Below are positions 33,968 to 46,100 of a DNA stretch of 64,000 nucleotides, piece by piece. The translations under genes and the position numbers were made by a program. The first letter of the stretch is position 1, and every line of letters begins with the position of its first letter. The DNA is from Gari tellinella (lineage: Eukaryota > Mollusca > Bivalvia > Cardiida > Psammobiidae), in the NCBI GenBank assembly GCA_922989275.2, contig OV277858.1:102286794-102350793 (forward strand). Reading direction: 5' to 3'. The notes under the pieces are model-generated. The model saw nothing but the letters and a program-made list of their open reading frames with translations, was not told the origin of the DNA and searched no databases.

Positions 33968-35525
33968 CAGGGCACGACAAATTTCATGAAAAACTGGTTG
34001 CCCACAGGGCAACCAAAATTATTTTCTGGTTGCCCTGAATTTATCACACAAAAGATGTCCCAAATTAACCCGTTTAATTCAAACCTTCATAGATGTACCA
34101 GATTAACCTTTTTAATTAAAACCCTTAATTCACAGCTTTTAGAATACTCAATTTTAAGGAAATATGCAACACCTCTCCCTGGATCTCATCAGGCAGGTGA
34201 AATATATTATTAGCATTGGATAATACATAGACATAGATAATACAGATCATCATCTCCTGATACTGTCACATTTTTTTTGGTTAATATTATTCATGTTTTT
34301 TCATTCTTAAATTTGAAATTTAGTTACTATTTCTTAACATCTCTATATATCTCTCACACGTTTTCTTTCAACCTGTAGCAGTAGCATTGTAATTTTAAAA
34401 ATCTATCTCAGTCTCACCCTTCAAATTTATTAATTGACAGTATCAGGGGATTTCATAGGAGAACTAAGATGTAAGTTTTCTGCGTTCTTACATCCCGCAC
34501 GGGGGCAGGGGCTCATGGTTTATTCATATCCACATTTTCTGGAAGTGACTTTAAGTTTGACGGAAGTAACTACACTTAAAAAACAAAATACGGTAAAAGT
34601 TCACGTTTTTCTGCCCATATTATTACACTCTCGAGTGATCGGGTCCTTTTTTTTTATCATTATTATTTGCTTTCCGAAAATTCACCAAACAAGTTTTTTA
34701 CTTTACAAACTTCGACGAAGACAACCCAAGTCCAACATTTCATTTGCGAACAAAACTATGTTAAAGTCCATAATTACTGCATCTACCTTTGAAAGTTATT
34801 ATTAAGACTTGAAAATCGCTGGTAAAACATATTTATTGCCAGCACAATGTTTAATCATATTTAACAGTGTTTCATTGTACTTTCATTTTTATAGGAAATC
34901 CTATATTCATCTTTCATATCATTCGGAGCTCCCCAGGTGTTATCGCTGAATTTAATGACTGGTTCACAAAAAGTTAACTAAGTGTACCAGTCTGTGTTTA
35001 TAAAATTCTTCTGCGATAAATTTAGAAGTATGCCGAATGTATCCACGAGATTGTTTACACAAAATGACAAGCTCAGCATGGTGTTTGATCAAGCGTGAAC
35101 TGCTAATTGGGGTGTGTTATAGCATGGAGAAAGGACATGGTTATAGCTAAACCAAAAGAATCCTTTGTAACCGTTCTACCCTACAGACAAAGATAAGTGT
35201 CCACAGGGGTCTTAATTAATCGGCAAATTTGTTTTACACTTTCAATATTTATGGCTTGCTTTAGTCTGATACTTCAGTCCATGTAGATGCAGTACCGCGC
35301 TAGACAGTAGTAGACACAAGGTCTAACTGTTACGAAATCGCAACTAGTAGATGACTCGCACGGCATTATTCTGACATATTGAATTTTTCCAAAAGTGAAA
35401 TAATCCGGGCATCTTAAAATGGAATTAAAGGGTTGCCCGCCGGGCAGCAATTTGAAAAATATGGTTGCCCAAGATAAACATTTGGTTGCCCGCCGGGCTC
35501 CGGGCACAGGATTTGTCGTGCCCTG
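33968..35525. mobile_element. hAT-like 1.56 kb element inside the LINE
   Basis: Inverted ends CAGGGCACGACAAAT. Both subterminal regions carry several GGTTGCCC boxes, as expected for hAT transposase binding sites. A further inverted pair, CTCCTGATACTGTCA near 34255 and TGACAGTATCAGGGGATT near 34436, may be a nested MITE. The frame 34434-34805 has no transposase motif. Removing the element and one duplication restores the LINE reading frame across FFPITIVQWN. Confidence 0.8.
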
Positions 35526-35820
35526 CCCATAACCATTGTTCAGTGGAATGCTCTGCCATCAGATGTTGTGCTGACTGGGGACTTGAATCAGTTCAAGTCT
35601 TCAGTCAGCAGCATCTGTCATTTTAAACCATGAGTCCTGCAGTTATGTTTTTATCCTGATTTTTATCTTTTTCACCCTAGTATTTTAACCCCTATCACCT
35701 TTACCCCTTACTTCCTTATCTTTTATCAGTTCTTATTTCCACTAATAGGCACTTGGCGCGCAAACTGCTCGAAATTACCCGTGAGGGTGTGAAGCAGAAA
35801 CCACGAGATAGATAGAGATT

Positions 35821-37098
35821 ATTGGTGACAATTTATCCGTTTTCACACCCATAATCAGTTTTAAAAACACGATTTATTTATTTACTGTTGTAAATACCTC
35901 TAAATAAATCATAAAGAATAGGCAGGGGTGTATTATTTAAATATGTTATTTAGTGGTTGCGATCCAGGCTGATCATATTTGCATATTCGCCGATATTTTA
36001 CCTTTGATCTAGATCTACTTTCCTAAAAACAATCCCCTAACTGCTGTTAATTCACACCTATAATCACTGTAAAAACACGATTTACCTGTACAAATATGAT
36101 ATTAAGCAGCTAGAAATGGTTTGGATGCTGATCATATATGCATACTTCCCTATATTTAGCGTTCGATTTACTTGCCTAAAGAAACATGTGGAGAAAAAGA
36201 CTACTTGCTTCTTGTTTCTTGGTAAAGAGACTGAATACGTGTGTGATCAAATGTTTAGAGCCTGATCAGTTGACAAATGTTTTGCATATCAGGGAGTCTG
36301 GGTCTGCACATTTTGTGACTCCGAAATATTTGATGTTTCATGACTTCGAAATATTAATGCAATATATTTTTTGAAAGCATATAACTATGTTTCCCTTTTT
36401 GTATTTGGAAAATATATATCAAAAATGCTATTTTCATGTTATATGTTTTATTGATATAGAAAATTAAAGTATGTTTGATAATAATATGCTAGTTGTGTAA
36501 TTGGTTAATCGATTGTCTTTAAGTGTGACCACGTTTAAAGTCGTTAATTCCTTGTTAAAACAATTAGCGCATTACTTTAATTTGTGACACTGACGCACAT
36601 CTCAAACTTCTCAACACATGTGAGTTTCAATCCAACTTTTGTTTAACCTCTCGTAATGCAGAGCCTTATCAGGTCCCAAACTGTTTGTTAAAAATAGAAG
36701 CAAACGACTCTTTCGATCCGTTGTAAATCCTGATCAAAAGCCGCGTAAAGAACACATTTTCACGGATGCATAAAGCGGGGTCTGAACATGATCCCAAAAG
36801 GTTGACATTGTTTAAATAGTTTTTCAAAGATTAAATATTTCTTTTCAAGCATTTTGTATCATTATCAGAAGCCGCATCTGATCAGGATTCACAATGGTTA
36901 CAGGCGACTTTCGATTTCAAGTAGTAAGGATCCAGTTCAAAAGTCGCGTAACAATCTGCTTTTTACGTACGACTAATTTCTTTTCAAACATTATGGATCC
37001 AGATCAGAAACCGTGTAAAGCGGTGTCCGCTCAGGATCCACAATGACTGACACTTGTTTATACGTTTGTTTCAAGAAAAAAAAAAGATTGACACTTGT
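35821..37098. other. AT-rich filler with degenerate GGATCC hairpin blocks
   Basis: From about 36660 there are repeated degenerate blocks of the type TGGATCCTGATCAGAAGCCGCGTAAAG, none forming a clean hairpin. No coding recognised. Confidence 0.5.
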
Positions 37099-37100
37099 TA

Positions 37101-38917
37101 CGAGGGGTGTTCAAAAAATACGCGGACAGATGCTGCCATTCTCTCAGATTTTTACTGAACGGAGCGAAACTTGCACATAATGATGCCCAAAGAATTCTGT
37201 ACCTAAAGTGTAACTTTGCCGACAAAATCTGTACGCATGATAAATGTATGGTTGTTATGGTAACGTCACCTCGTAACACCCGGCCCAAAATGTAACAAAA
37301 TGCAAACTTGTGTCGCTCCGAAAATGACGTGTATCACTTTCGTCTGATCCAATATCGTCACCAAATTTTAACACAGTATGGCGCCAATTCTTGACACGAC
37401 GTCCGTGACGTCACATCAACGTCTGACGTAATTTGAGCGTTAGCGGCCATTTTGTTTGTAGAAGGTGCATCAAAATGAGTGTCGAACAGAGAACGGCGGT
37501 TAAATTTTGTGTTCTCAATGGAAAAACCAGAAAAGAGACTATGGAAATGTTGGTCAAGGCATACGGCGATGCTGCAATGAAGAGGACGGCATTACATAAA
37601 TGGTACTCGCGGTATGAAGACGGACACGAAAGTGTGATGGATGAACATCGTAGCGGGCGGCCGACGTCAATAACGTCGCAGAAAGTTAAGGAAATCCAAG
37701 AACTCCTGGATAAGGACAGACGCATCACGATAAGAGAAGTTAGCCAGCGGGTAGACTGTAGTGTTGGGGCAGTTCATAATATAATTCATGACAGTTTACA
37801 TATGAGGAGATTATGTGCGAGATGGATCCCTAAAATGCTGTCGGAGTGTCAGAAAGCTGAAAGGGTGGAGTCGTGTCGGCGTTTTGTTCAGCGATTCGAA
37901 CGAGAAGGAGAAGATTTTCTCAGTAGGATTGTGACCGCAGACGAGACGTGGATCAGTCTATATGAACCGGAATCAAAAGAACAATCTACTATGTGGAAAA
38001 CTCCCGGGTCTCCATCACCCAAGACATTTAAAGTCAGTCGTTCAACGAAGAAACAGATGTTTATCATGTTCTTTGACATCCACGGCGTCATCCTTAGCCA
38101 TGCCGTTCCGCAAGGACAGACGGTCACAGCAAATTACTACTCAAAGGGGAGTTTGAAATTAAACAACATTTTACATTTATAGAAAATAGTTTATTATAAT
38201 ATGGAAACAATCGATAACATGTTTAATAGATTGTTTGTTATGGTTTACATTTCTTACCAACAGGTACTGAACAGAGACCTTCTTCGAGCCATGCGGAAGA
38301 AACGAGCGCCCCAGTTGTCGACCATGCTGTTTCATCATGACAATGCACCTAGTCACCGGGCTTCTACGACTCAGGAAACGATCGACAGACGGTCAATTGA
38401 AGTGATTGGTCATCCCCCGTACAGCCCCGATTTGGCTCCCTGTGATTTCTTCTTGTTCCCCACACTGAAGAAGATTCTGCGAGGTCGACAATTTGACGAT
38501 GTTGCCGATTTGCAAAGGGCTGTACAGTCCGCGATCGCTTCCCTTGAACCATGCGCATACAATAACTGTTTCTATTCATGGGTTAAAAGGTACAGAAAGT
38601 GTATTTCATTCAAAGGGGAGTACTTTGAAAAGGACGAATGCCTTTAGACAGATATTACGGAAAGGTATGTGAAACAACAGTCAATAATCACTCTAGGATA
38701 ACTCGACGTCAATGTGACGTTGAATGACGTTGGGCCGGGTTTGACGACACCACGTTACCATAACAACAGACGTTTGATCATATTTGAAGTCAATTGTATG
38801 AAATTTTCACTGCAAATACAGAATTTCCTGGGCATCATGATATGCAAGTTTTGCGCCGTTCAGTAAAAATCTGAGAGAATGGCAGCATCTGTCCGCGTAT
38901 TTTTTGAACACCCCTCG
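37101..38917 (+). mobile_element. Mariner element with ~110 bp TIRs
   Basis: TA flanks at 37099-37100 and 38918-38919. Inverted ends CGAGGGGTGTTCAAAAAATA, with the inverted similarity running about 110 bp into both arms. Contains the transposase 37433-38647. Confidence 0.92.
37433..38647 (+). pseudogene. Mariner DD34D transposase, interrupted by a 117 bp insert
   Basis: The likely start is the methionine of MSVEQRTAVKFCVLNGKTRK near 37474. There is a helix-turn-helix pair (KWYSRYEDGHESVMDEHRSG, then ITIREVSQRVDCSVGAVHNI), and the catalytic triad reads VTADETW, FHHDNAPSH and SPDLAPCDFFLFP. Exactly 34 residues lie between the second and third Asp, the DD34D class. At 38147-38263 a 117 bp AT-rich stretch interrupts between TANYYSK and VLNRDLLRAM. 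It ends in a good polypyrimidine-AG acceptor but starts GG and contains a stop. It is either an intron with a mutated donor or an insertion. The remainder is open to the stop at 38645. Confidence 0.9.
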
Positions 38918-39136
38918 TATAGAGCAGACAACTGTTTTACGGCATTATTTTTATTTCAAGCAGTTTGGATCCTGATCAGGAACGCACACTATGGGATGTG
39001 ATCAGGATCCACACACCACACAATTGTTGACACTTTTATGGATGAAAACTATGTAGGCGTACGTAAAATACACTAATTACGATACTAACAGGTATATAAT
39101 GTGTGAAAAACAATAAATTATCACCTTATAAGTAAT

Positions 39137-39243
39137 AACTAATAATTTCCCCCCTATAAAATCTTATATGTGGTACACTTCGACCAAAAATGGTATGCTT
39201 TGACTCGGTACGCTTTGACCATGGTACGCTTTGACCATAACCC
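39137..39243 (-). repeat. Right TIR of the 8.49 kb element
   Basis: Inverse of 30755-30850 with an extra TTTGACTCGGTACG box. Confidence 0.8.
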
Positions 39244-39251
39244 CTATGTGT
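39244..39251. repeat. 8 bp target-site duplication, right
   Basis: CTATGTGT. Confidence 0.85.
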
Positions 39252-39269
39252 AGTATGTGATAAAGGTCT

Positions 39270-39665
39270 AGCTGTCTCACCATTTCTTTCTCTCAGTCTG
39301 TTTGTCTCTATTTTCTCTCTCTGTCTCTTTGTCTATTTTTTATTCTCTCTCTCTCTCTCTCAATCTATCTATAACTACCTACATGTCTGGATCTGGCTGT
39401 TGGTCTCTCTGTCTTTATCTCTCTGTCGTTCTATTTGTCTCTCTCTCTCTCTTTCTGTTTCCCTCTGTCTGTCTCTCTATCTGCCTTTTCTCTCTATCTC
39501 TGTTTTTTCTCTGTCTGCCTAAGTGCCTTCTCTCTTCTCTATGTCTGTCTCTAATTTGCTATCTATCTTTGCTTCTCTGTCTCCCTCTGTCTATATCTCT
39601 TTCTGTCTGTCTATCTGTACTGTCCACTCATCTGTCTCTCTTTCTTTCTATCTACCTGTCTCAGT
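39270..39665 (+). repeat. (TCTC/TGTC)n pyrimidine microsatellite
   Basis: Low-complexity CT-rich DNA; the open frame across it is a composition artefact. A shorter (CT)n run lies at 39829-39851. Confidence 0.85.
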
Positions 39666-40084
39666 GTTAATTTTTGAAATTTAAGCAATGGGCTTTTTGG
39701 ACCAAAACTTCAAAATCAATGGGGTTTTCTATGAAAAAATAGGGAAAATGAGTAAAAGCAATGAGCTTTTTGGAAAATTTATGAGCTTTTGGGGGCTAAA
39801 AATTATCACTGCCTGTCTCTGTCACTCTTTCTCTCTCTCTCTCTCTCTCTTTCATATAATTACAATCTAGATGTATACTGCTCGCTCTGTTAAAATTGTG
39901 ATTAAGTCTCATGACTTTGATAATTATAGAATATGTTGCTTTCTCATTTGTGATATGATTGATGCCTTTTTAAAAAGTTATTTATTTATCTAATTTTATT
40001 TTATAGTGCTGTCGTCAAATAGAGTTCAAAATGTAGCTAGTACTGCAATGGCATAAACAGAAGACTTAGTATCTGTTTCTACAG

Positions 40085-40195
40085 GAAGACAAAATTGGAA
40101 GAGATGGAGTCAGAGTTTCATTGGCAAACTCCGCTAGAACTGTTTAAGCAAAAGAGTGTTGTGAAAATATGTGCACCTATGGTTAGATATTCGAA
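40085..40195 (+). CDS. DUS4L: DUS4L exon 1 (coding from 40104)
   Basis: Acceptor TTTCTACAG before 40085 and donor GTAAGTTTG after 40195. Bases 40085-40103 are 5' untranslated. Encodes residues 1-30 plus two bases of Lys31. Confidence 0.88.
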
Positions 40196-43100
40196 GTAAG
40201 TTTGATTATATTTCACAGTCATCAGTACTAAACATTGCAGGGCTGCCATTTCTCCGGATTTTTCCTAAATCTCCGGATTTTTTTTTTAGTACATGGTAGC
40301 TTAAAGTAGGGTAAAAGTAAAGCAGAATGGGCCTTAAGGCGCATTCTGCTTTACTTTCAGCCTGCTTTAAGCAGCCACGTGTCAATATCAAAGCGCTGAA
40401 GGCGCTGAAAGACTGGCGACGTATTAAGAGAAAGCATTTGTGTTCAGCTGTACAATTCTATGTTGTGTACAGTGGTAAAACTATATGTATAAGTCTCTGA
40501 CAAGTATGGTTAGTTCAATGTTAAGCTAATTTTATGCTGGTGGTTGCTAAAAAGAGAATTTTGAAGACAAGTGGAAACTTAAAGTAAGACAAAAGTAAAA
40601 CAGAAACATCCATGGGCTTTCTGTTTGGTTTTATTTCACTTGCTGCCAAACACTTGTTTATGGCTCTTTATCAGGATAAATTAGAATCATGAAATTTCTA
40701 TGAGGAATCATTTGAATGAAAGTGAACTTAGTAAAGCACTTATGCATCTTTACACCTACTATGAATAATAAAAGAGGCAATTATAAACAATGATAGTTCA
40801 AATATAGCTATATACTCATAACCATTTGTCTGTGAAACAATTGTAATAACTATTTCCGTGAATTTGTAATAAAGGGTGATGTTTCGTTCGTAAGTACATG
40901 TACAAGTATCTAAAATCAAATTTAAATAAAAATTACAACAAAATTATAAAGATTGGATGAAAACTATTGGAGTTAGAGAGCAACCACTGGTTATTATTGG
41001 TAATTCAAGGTGCATAATCTAGACATCTTATGCGACATAGGTAGTTATTGAACTTGGCCAGGAATGTACATATTACACAAATGGATCGCTATCTGATCCC
41101 CATGATCGCCAAGGTCGCCGTCAGTTTACTCCCTGCACAAAAATCCGTGGGGCTCTGACCGGAACGCCATTAGATCGCTAATTGATCGCCTAAGTCGCCA
41201 TCAGAGCGCTACCTGATCGCCAAGATCCTAACTGGAGCGCCACCACGATCCAACAAAGCAAATTAGTAGATACTTTGCGCTCCGTGGCGATCTGATAATG
41301 ATTCTGTGTATCTTAAAATACCCGATAGTATTTTCTATCAATAGATCCAAATTGCATGCTGTAACTCGACGTCTCATCCGGATCCAAACTGTTATACACA
41401 ATGATGGTACCGAAAAGTGCGTAAATATAATGGAGTTCAACATTGGTTTTGATGTGCATTAGAACACGTATAGTAGCTATAAAATGGAGAAAAAAACTCC
41501 CAGAGATGTCTAAAGACTTTTGGCAGTACGAACGTAATGCAGAAAGCTCTTATAGGAACTGTCTACATTACGATACTACTGCATTAAGCGGATACATGTA
41601 AAAAAGAAAGCAACTATGTATATAGCTATTTGCCGAAACATCTGCTGCCGAATCTAAAACGAATGAGCGCGGCAGAGCGCCACATGTCTTCGTAGGATAT
41701 GTTCCAATTTAGATCAAGTCCATCGGTCGTCGACATCGCTATCGGATCTCTTTTGAGCACCATAGATTGCATTGGTCGCCATCGGAGCGCCAATAGAGCG
41801 CATTGGATCCCACCTTAGTCGCCTTTGAGCGTCAATGAAGCGCAATCCGATCATACAAGGTCGCAACATTTTTTATGACTTGGGAGGCGACCAATGACCA
41901 TGAAGTCGCTATCGGATCTTACAGATCGCTAACGGATCGCCATCGGAGTGTCATCTGATCGCAATCGGATCATCAATAAATCTTAACACCGTCAACCCTA
42001 TCGACGAGTTTACTCGTTATTTACTAACAGTATATGTATTAAAAGTACAATTATCGTATGTTGACATTGCAGACCCTGATCAGAGGGCTCCTAAAAGAGT
42101 CATCTGAACAGGATATGCGCCGTTTATGGATATGATCATATAATATCATTGCTTTAACATATTTAATTACTCGCGACTAGTAGATCTATAGATATCTACT
42201 AACACTGTACCTATGAGCAGTATACTTCTCGTATGCTAACGGCGAAGACCCAAATCTGAGACCCAGCGTAGTTGTTTAACAAATTCAACCCTATCGACGA
42301 GTATATTCGTCACCTACTAACAATGCACGAACGAAAAGTACAATTATGCTAGCCGTGCAGGTTCAATTCAGAGGGTTCCTATAGGATGTAATCATGTATA
42401 GTACTTGCTTAAAACATTTAACTATATTGACCAGTAAAGATATCTACTAGCACGTACGGTACCTATGGAAGGTACACTTGTCGTATGCTAACAGTGCAGA
42501 GTCAAATCTGAGGGCTACTAAAGGAATCCTCCGATCAGGATCTGCACCGTTTGTGAATAGGATTATATAAATCGTAATAATTGCTTAACACACTCAACCC
42601 TATCGACGAGTATACTCATCATTTACTAATGCTTATGTATTTGCTATTTGCAACCAGTTCGTGGCGTCTGATCAGGATTCCAACTGTTCGACACTTCTTA
42701 CAAAAAAAGTCATTATAACTTTAGTCCAATTTAGCAAAAAGTTAACTCTGCGAAATAGATTTGCATTTGAATTATCTCATTTGTTGCCTTACCGGGATTA
42801 CCCCGAGTGCAAAGGTTATTTGCCAACAGTTTGGGTACTCAGACGCCGCGCATGCAGGCTTCTGATCACAATACAAACTGCTTGATGCTCATAGTTTCAG
42901 TCAAGATACTTAAAGTTGAACGTTGAGAAGTAAATGCAGACGACTTTAAAAATAAAAAAAGTTTGCTATGCGACGATTCTTTCTACTACACTGGATACTG
43001 ATTGGAAACAGATCTATACGTTAAGTTTATCCTCTTAACTACCAGTATGTCGTCTGCTTTAATCCAGTATCTACGTAAACCAAAAAAAGTTTCTTTATGT

Positions 43101-46100
43101 GTTTTTGATATCAGTTAAAGTTTGGATCTTGATCAGAAGCTGTGTTACGCGTTTGATGAGAATCAAAACTGTTGGCCAATACCCAATGTACCTTAGGTAA
43201 GGCAGTGAAGTGGTTAATGTAACTAACTGTTACAACAACAGGTCAAAGAGCAAAACAATAACAACTTTAATGCAATCAAACAATTAGCCATGCGTCAATC
43301 ACAGGCAGCACACTTTGGCGGCACACTTCACACATTCGCACAGAATTGATGTCTGCTTTTATTCTCGATGATCCGTTTCACGTGCTATAGTACTTTCTCT
43401 TATCTAATTTCTATCTAATCAACGTCCGATTAAAGTAACATTTAAATCTACATCAATTTTAAAAACTTCATATTTTATATTGGGGGCGAAACTACCAGGG
43501 TTGGAAACGACCAAAGTGGAACTGGTTTGGGCGCGAAACGTCTAAGTTGCGAAATTGTTTGGAGGCGAAACGACCCGGAATCATGCGAGCTGAGTACAGT
43601 GAAACCTCTTTACTACGACTACTAAAAAGACAGCCGATTAATTGTAAACAACTCAGGTGACAGCTTAAAGCAAGGTAACAGTACAACAAAAGCCCTAAAT
43701 GTGTTTCTGTTTGTTTAAAGGCCAACTTGCTGTAAGCCGTCACATTTTTAAACACCTAATAAATAACACAATTTTGTGGTCCTAATATAGAGGGGGTTCA
43801 CTGTATAATAAGCGTGAAAACAGAATACTTTATGCCATCTGTTAACCTGAGTCTCACTGTGAATATTTCCACGGGATATTATCAATACAGCCGTAATCGC
43901 TGTCATAATATGAAGTGTTTTGTATATTTAATGTTTATTGCGAAAATGTTAGCAAAACACTTCAATAATTATATGTTAAAACGGATTTTCTACTGCACTA
44001 TTTAGACCAGATTACACACCAGCGATCGCACGGTGTCCTGAAGTGTAGAAATTACCAGGGGCGGATTAACAACCCCATTTATCTAGTCATTATTGAATTA
44101 ATCGGTATCAAGTGTATGTTTCAGTTAAATATTGCTACAAATAATTTCTTACATCGAAGCTTATCATCTTCTTAATAAAAACCCAAACGTTTGATCAAAT
44201 TTTAAGTTCTGGATCTTGGACAAACTATCGCAGCCCTTAACGATGTGTATGTGGATACACCTATGGCGCATTTATCTCAGAATGTTAAGGTTGCTTCGCC
44301 AGCCTTGAGCACTGATTTGGAAGTACGGTTACTTAAGACTGGCAACAAGTCGCCAGTCTAAAAACTAGACACAGGCGATTGGGTAAAAGGTAAGAGTTGT
44401 AAAATCGCACTTGAAAAATGCAAATTTGGAAATCTTAGGATTTTTTATGTCAACTTATGGCAGCCCTGACATTGAAAACATAGGGAGAAAGCATTTTTTA
44501 TTAGCAAAAACAGAACAGGTCTATGTTAATAGGTTCCCTAATTCCTCTATTATATCAGAAAGCCTCAAAATAATGATTTTTAATAAACAGTTGAATTGTT
44601 AACATTTTCAAAAATCAGTTATTTTTGACATTTTATTGCACTGCATTTGCATTTAGCCATGATAACACTCTAGCTATGATTATTTATACTAGTAACATAA
44701 TGAATTTACAAAGTGTACTTATGGAGAGTACACTTGTCCTCTACAACAGTGTTACTGTTAATCATGACCAGCCTGGGCTCCTACGTACAGGAGCCCTCTA
44801 ATCAGGGTTTGCACTGTTTGTCATTTTGCAGAAAACAGTTCTAAAAAGTCATAAATGGACTGTACTTAATTGGCAAATAGAATTGTGTGATAGAAGTTTC
44901 AGAATGAGTTAAAATGTTAAAGACTTTTACAATGTACCACTGTAGCCTTATCAGTGTTGTCTTGTCAATTTCAGGCTTCCTTTTCGCATGCTGGTCAGAC
45001 AGTATGGATGTGACTTGGCATTTACTCCTATGATCGTCGCCAACTCTTTTGTCCAGTCGCTGAAAGCTAGAGACAGTGAATTCACCATGTGTAAAGGTAC
45101 GAATTAACAAAGGCGCCGTAGAACACATAAAACATTTCTTTACTTACCATGAAGTTCCGTTCAGCATCTCTACCTGTTCTTCATAGCAATGACTTTTCAT
45201 GCTTATGTCATATCCTGTTAGTGTTACAGAACCATCAGAATTGTCCCCTGTGTTATCCATCAAAATCTGAAGCATATGCTCTACCAAATGAACTTACTTG
45301 CCTGTTCTTATATCAACCCAATACGTCATAAACATACCTTTTTATGCCTTTAATTTGTTACTCTTTCAAAGAAAACAGTTTCACTTTATACAGTCATGAA
45401 TATGCACAATAAGAAATATTTTCTATATCATACGGAAAAAAGGCTTGCCTTTTTTCCGTTCTTAAGGAATTCATGATAAAATCAAAGGTATTCCAATTTT
45501 ATTCAATCACTGACAGACTTTGAAAAGTGTTTGATTTGCGCTTGAATAATTTCCTCAAAACTAGGCAACTACAAAACATGGGGGCTGACATCTTGGATGA
45601 TGACGTCACGGCTTTTACGAAGAGTTGTGCGTGACGTTTCGGAATTCCCGATTTCGGTGCTATTTTTAAACCATTTTAAGCATGAATAACCCCCAACACT
45701 CACTTGAAATGATTTTCTCCAAAGGACAAAGCTTCAAACAGTTCAATAATGCATACCCTTAAACGCTTAAATGAACGTTATTTACAAAAATCTACTTCTC
45801 AATCGAACCGATAAAAATAACGGATTACCAATACGCCATCAATATAAATAATGACGTCATTATTGGTGGTCATATGACTTCCAAAAATAGTTTCAGATTG
45901 CATTATAAGTGTACGGAGGAGTTTTAACTTTTAACATTGTATACACGGGTGCTTATATATCTATTTGATTATTTGGTTTAACAACATATAGATCTTGTCC
46001 CAAACAATTTAGGTATAAAGTAAAAGTTCGAGTCGGTTGTGTAATCCAGATCTCAGTCACGAGAGGCGTAGCCTCGAGTGTGATCTGGCATACACAACAA

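Larger units (their letters stand above)
30851..35633 (+). pseudogene. LINE polyprotein, PHD-EEP-RT, two disruptions
   Basis: Order of parts: a PHD-type zinc finger (CGSCGRAV, IQCDACDTWYHRVC, WSCLKCG; 30875-31045); an AP-like endonuclease (LLNINFRSIVNK, PDVLIGTETWLS, IAAYYRPHEHD, WLVGDLNFP, SDHSGVCVE; 31196-31860); then reverse transcriptase (KAAGPDKIKP, VLLDFSKAFDMVSHEKLLY, SGVPQGSVLGPILF, VRLFADDTAVYL, ARYLGVDISSNLSWNTHV) and the tail QWNALPSDVVLTGDLNQFKS at 35542-35633. Two lesions: a 2-base TA excess at about 32706-32709 shifts the frame, and a 1.56 kb insertion splits the tail after YKFSFFP. Otherwise the frame is open, so the copy is young. A PHD finger ahead of the endonuclease occurs in some CR1-group LINEs; clade not fixed. 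Confidence 0.88.
30851..35820 (+). mobile_element. Near-complete LINE with PHD finger, endonuclease and reverse transcriptase
   Basis: The coding part is 30851-35633, followed by a 3' tail with a GATAGATAGAGATT end near 35810. The 5' edge coincides with the inner edge of the left TIR. It is split at 33968-35525 by a hAT-like element. Confidence 0.85.
30755..39243. mobile_element. 8.49 kb TIR-bounded composite element
   Basis: The left end GGGTTATGGTCAAAGCGTAC and the exact inverse at the right are flanked by a perfect 8 bp duplication. The TIRs extend about 100 bp (30755-30850 and about 39137-39243), each with repeated GTCAAAGCGTACC boxes and TATTAGTTATTA at the inner edge. Inside are a LINE (30851-35820) split by a hAT-like element, ~1.3 kb of AT-rich DNA, and a mariner (37101-38917). 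No transposase matching the outer TIRs is seen. 8 bp duplication and GGG ends suggest Mutator-like or a related superfamily. Confidence 0.82.

Noticed and set aside
34434..34805. 123-codon frame inside the hAT-like element
   Set aside because: No hAT transposase motif, low-complexity stretches, and no homologous block I recognise.
39302..39670. 122-codon frame rich in Ser, Leu and Cys
   Set aside because: Pure product of the CT-rich microsatellite.
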